From: Acinetobacter kyonggiensis
Lineage (GTDB): Bacteria > Pseudomonadota > Gammaproteobacteria > Pseudomonadales > Moraxellaceae
Assembly (NCBI RefSeq): GCF_900107285.1
Contig: NZ_FNPK01000004.1
Location: 161,674-225,673 of the forward strand
Direction: 5' to 3'
Length of the DNA: 64,000 bases
Shown piece by piece: positions 63,451 to 64,000 of the stretch; within the stretch, counting starts at the first letter, position 1, and the number at the start of each line of letters is the position of its first letter. A model generated the notes under the pieces. The model saw nothing but the letters and a program-made list of their open reading frames with translations. It did no database searches and was not told the DNA's origin. The position numbers and the translations under genes are program-made.

Positions 63451-63593
63451 AAAAAAGAGCACCGCATTCCTTTATCTAAAGAAGCGATTAATGTAGACAA
63501 GTGGCTGAATTTTATAATACTCAATGCCCCCATCAAGGGAAAATACTCTGTAGACATCCGTTATTTGAAAGTTTACTGAATAGAAAAAGTTGA
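63451..63593 (+). pseudogene. IS481-family-like transposase C-terminal remnant, frameshifted
   Basis: Translating from about 63451 gives KKEHRIP, LSKEAINVDKWLNF, then after a one-base shift in the T run YNTQCPHQGKILC and HPLFESLLNRKS, ending in a stop at 63591-63593. The order WLxFYNxxxxHQGKxLxxxxP...LL is the end of IS481-type (DDE) transposases. The upstream part of the element is gone, and the frame is broken, so this is a relic. The assignment rests on motif memory rather than a search. Confidence 0.42.
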
Positions 63594-63605
63594 GTAATTT
63601 TCAGC

Positions 63606-63693
63606 TTAGGCTTGCGCTGGTACAGCTAAGATCCAATCACTTAATTCTTCACATAATTCATCTTTTTCAATACGGTTCCCCTCATAATAGAGG
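63606..63693 (-). pseudogene. Possible truncated gene C-terminus
   Basis: On the minus strand, read from about 63693 to the stop at 63606, the frame codes for HLYYEGNRIEKDELCEELSDWILAVPAQA. The segment has a coding-like composition and an end that looks like a genuine protein C-terminus, but upstream it runs straight into the 5' flank of the IS3-type element. A gene interrupted by that insertion is the simplest reading. I do not recognise the protein. Confidence 0.35.
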
Positions 63694-64000
63694 TGGATCA
63701 GGAAATTTGAACAACACTTATAAGTGATATTTTGCTCCCCAAATGATGTTATAAACATCAATATATGGAGTATTTTATGGCACGTAGACCAAGAAGAAAT
63801 CATTCAAATGATTTTAAAGCTAAGGTAGCACTTGCTGCGATTAAAGCAGAAAAAACACTTGCTGAATTGAGTGCTGAATTTGATGTTCATCAAAACCAAA
63901 TTATCGACTGGAAAAATCAACTGATTTCAGCTTCCTCGCAAGCTTTCGATCAATCAAAAGCTCCAACAGAACCACCCATCGATCTAAAAAAACTACATGC
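63694..64000 (+). mobile_element. IS3-family insertion sequence, left part
   Basis: From about 63694 (TGGATCAGGAAATTTG) a new sequence begins and leads to an OrfA at 63777. The TG at the left end fits IS3-family tips, but the right end is outside the window, so exact limits and terminal repeats cannot be confirmed. Confidence 0.5.
63777..64000 (+). CDS. IS3-family transposase OrfA, 5' part
   Basis: The frame opens ATG at 63777 after GGAG and stays open to the window end (74 codons). It reads MARRPRRNHSNDFKAKVALA, then EKTLAELSAEFDVHQNQIIDWKNQL: the helix-turn-helix N-terminus (HTH_Tnp_1) of IS3 OrfA proteins, with a leucine-rich part expected further on. OrfB, read by -1 frameshifting, should follow outside the window. 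IS3 elements are common in Acinetobacter. Confidence 0.85.
   Translation, partial: MARRPRRNHSNDFKAKVALAAIKAEKTLAELSAEFDVHQNQIIDWKNQLISASSQAFDQSKAPTEPPIDLKKLH

Noticed and set aside
63694..63803. Upper part of the minus-strand frame 63606-63803
   Set aside because: It lies inside the IS3 left end; only the 3' part looks like gene sequence.
1..64000. CRISPR arrays, tRNA or rRNA genes, prophage blocks
   Set aside because: No regularly spaced direct repeats, no cloverleaf-like segments and no phage structural genes were seen anywhere in the window.

Overview
The window is 64 kb of AT-rich chromosome from a gammaproteobacterium, and gene content and protein sequences point to the genus Acinetobacter. 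Supporting signs are a CycA-type permease, a GyrA numbered with Ser81/Glu85 in the quinolone region, the DUF3649-PepSY-DUF3325 iron cluster, and ComEC. Nearly all of it is core genome with short intergenic gaps and clear rho-independent terminators. I saw no tRNA, rRNA, CRISPR array or prophage.

Left part (1-16 kb): a CSLREA-type exported beta-helix protein cut by the window edge, hda-perM, purMN, an alpha/beta hydrolase with an SppA-type protease, a lipid A acyltransferase homologue, comEC, lolD with one LolC/E-type permease, a PilZ protein, a DMT transporter and a YaiI/YqxD protein. Next (16-25 kb): serC, a Coq4-family protein, a four-gene TolC/HlyD/ABC-2 exporter operon without its own ATPase, and a GltP-type symporter. 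At 24.7-25.8 kb an AT-rich single gene with a DUF4062 (TIR-like) domain sits between the symporter and gyrA. It is the best candidate for accessory, defence-like biology.

Middle (26-45 kb): gyrA with an unusually long C-terminal insertion, a DinB-fold protein, etfBA, a divergent lysE-type exporter and Lrp/AsnC regulator sharing an operator, an aromatic-ring-type FAD monooxygenase, the lptM-lysA-dapF-xerC cluster, divergent CycA and AGCS amino-acid carriers, radA and a Tim44-like protein.

Right part (45-64 kb): a Fur-box-preceded DUF3649-PepSY-DUF3325 iron operon, a Sel1-repeat protein, a DUF4424 protein, a C39-like protein lacking the catalytic Cys, and ahcY under a recognisable SAH riboswitch, followed by metF and rsmE (methyl-cycle genes). 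Then come a PAS-GGDEF-EAL protein, maeB, cca (whose ribosome-binding site lies in a terminator-like hairpin), epmA and pdxB. The last 0.8 kb is a small transposon graveyard: an IS481-like transposase relic, a possible truncated gene and the 5' end of an IS3-family element running off the window.

Starts were moved from the longest reading frame wherever a Shine-Dalgarno sequence or family N-terminus favoured a later codon; these choices are stated per gene.
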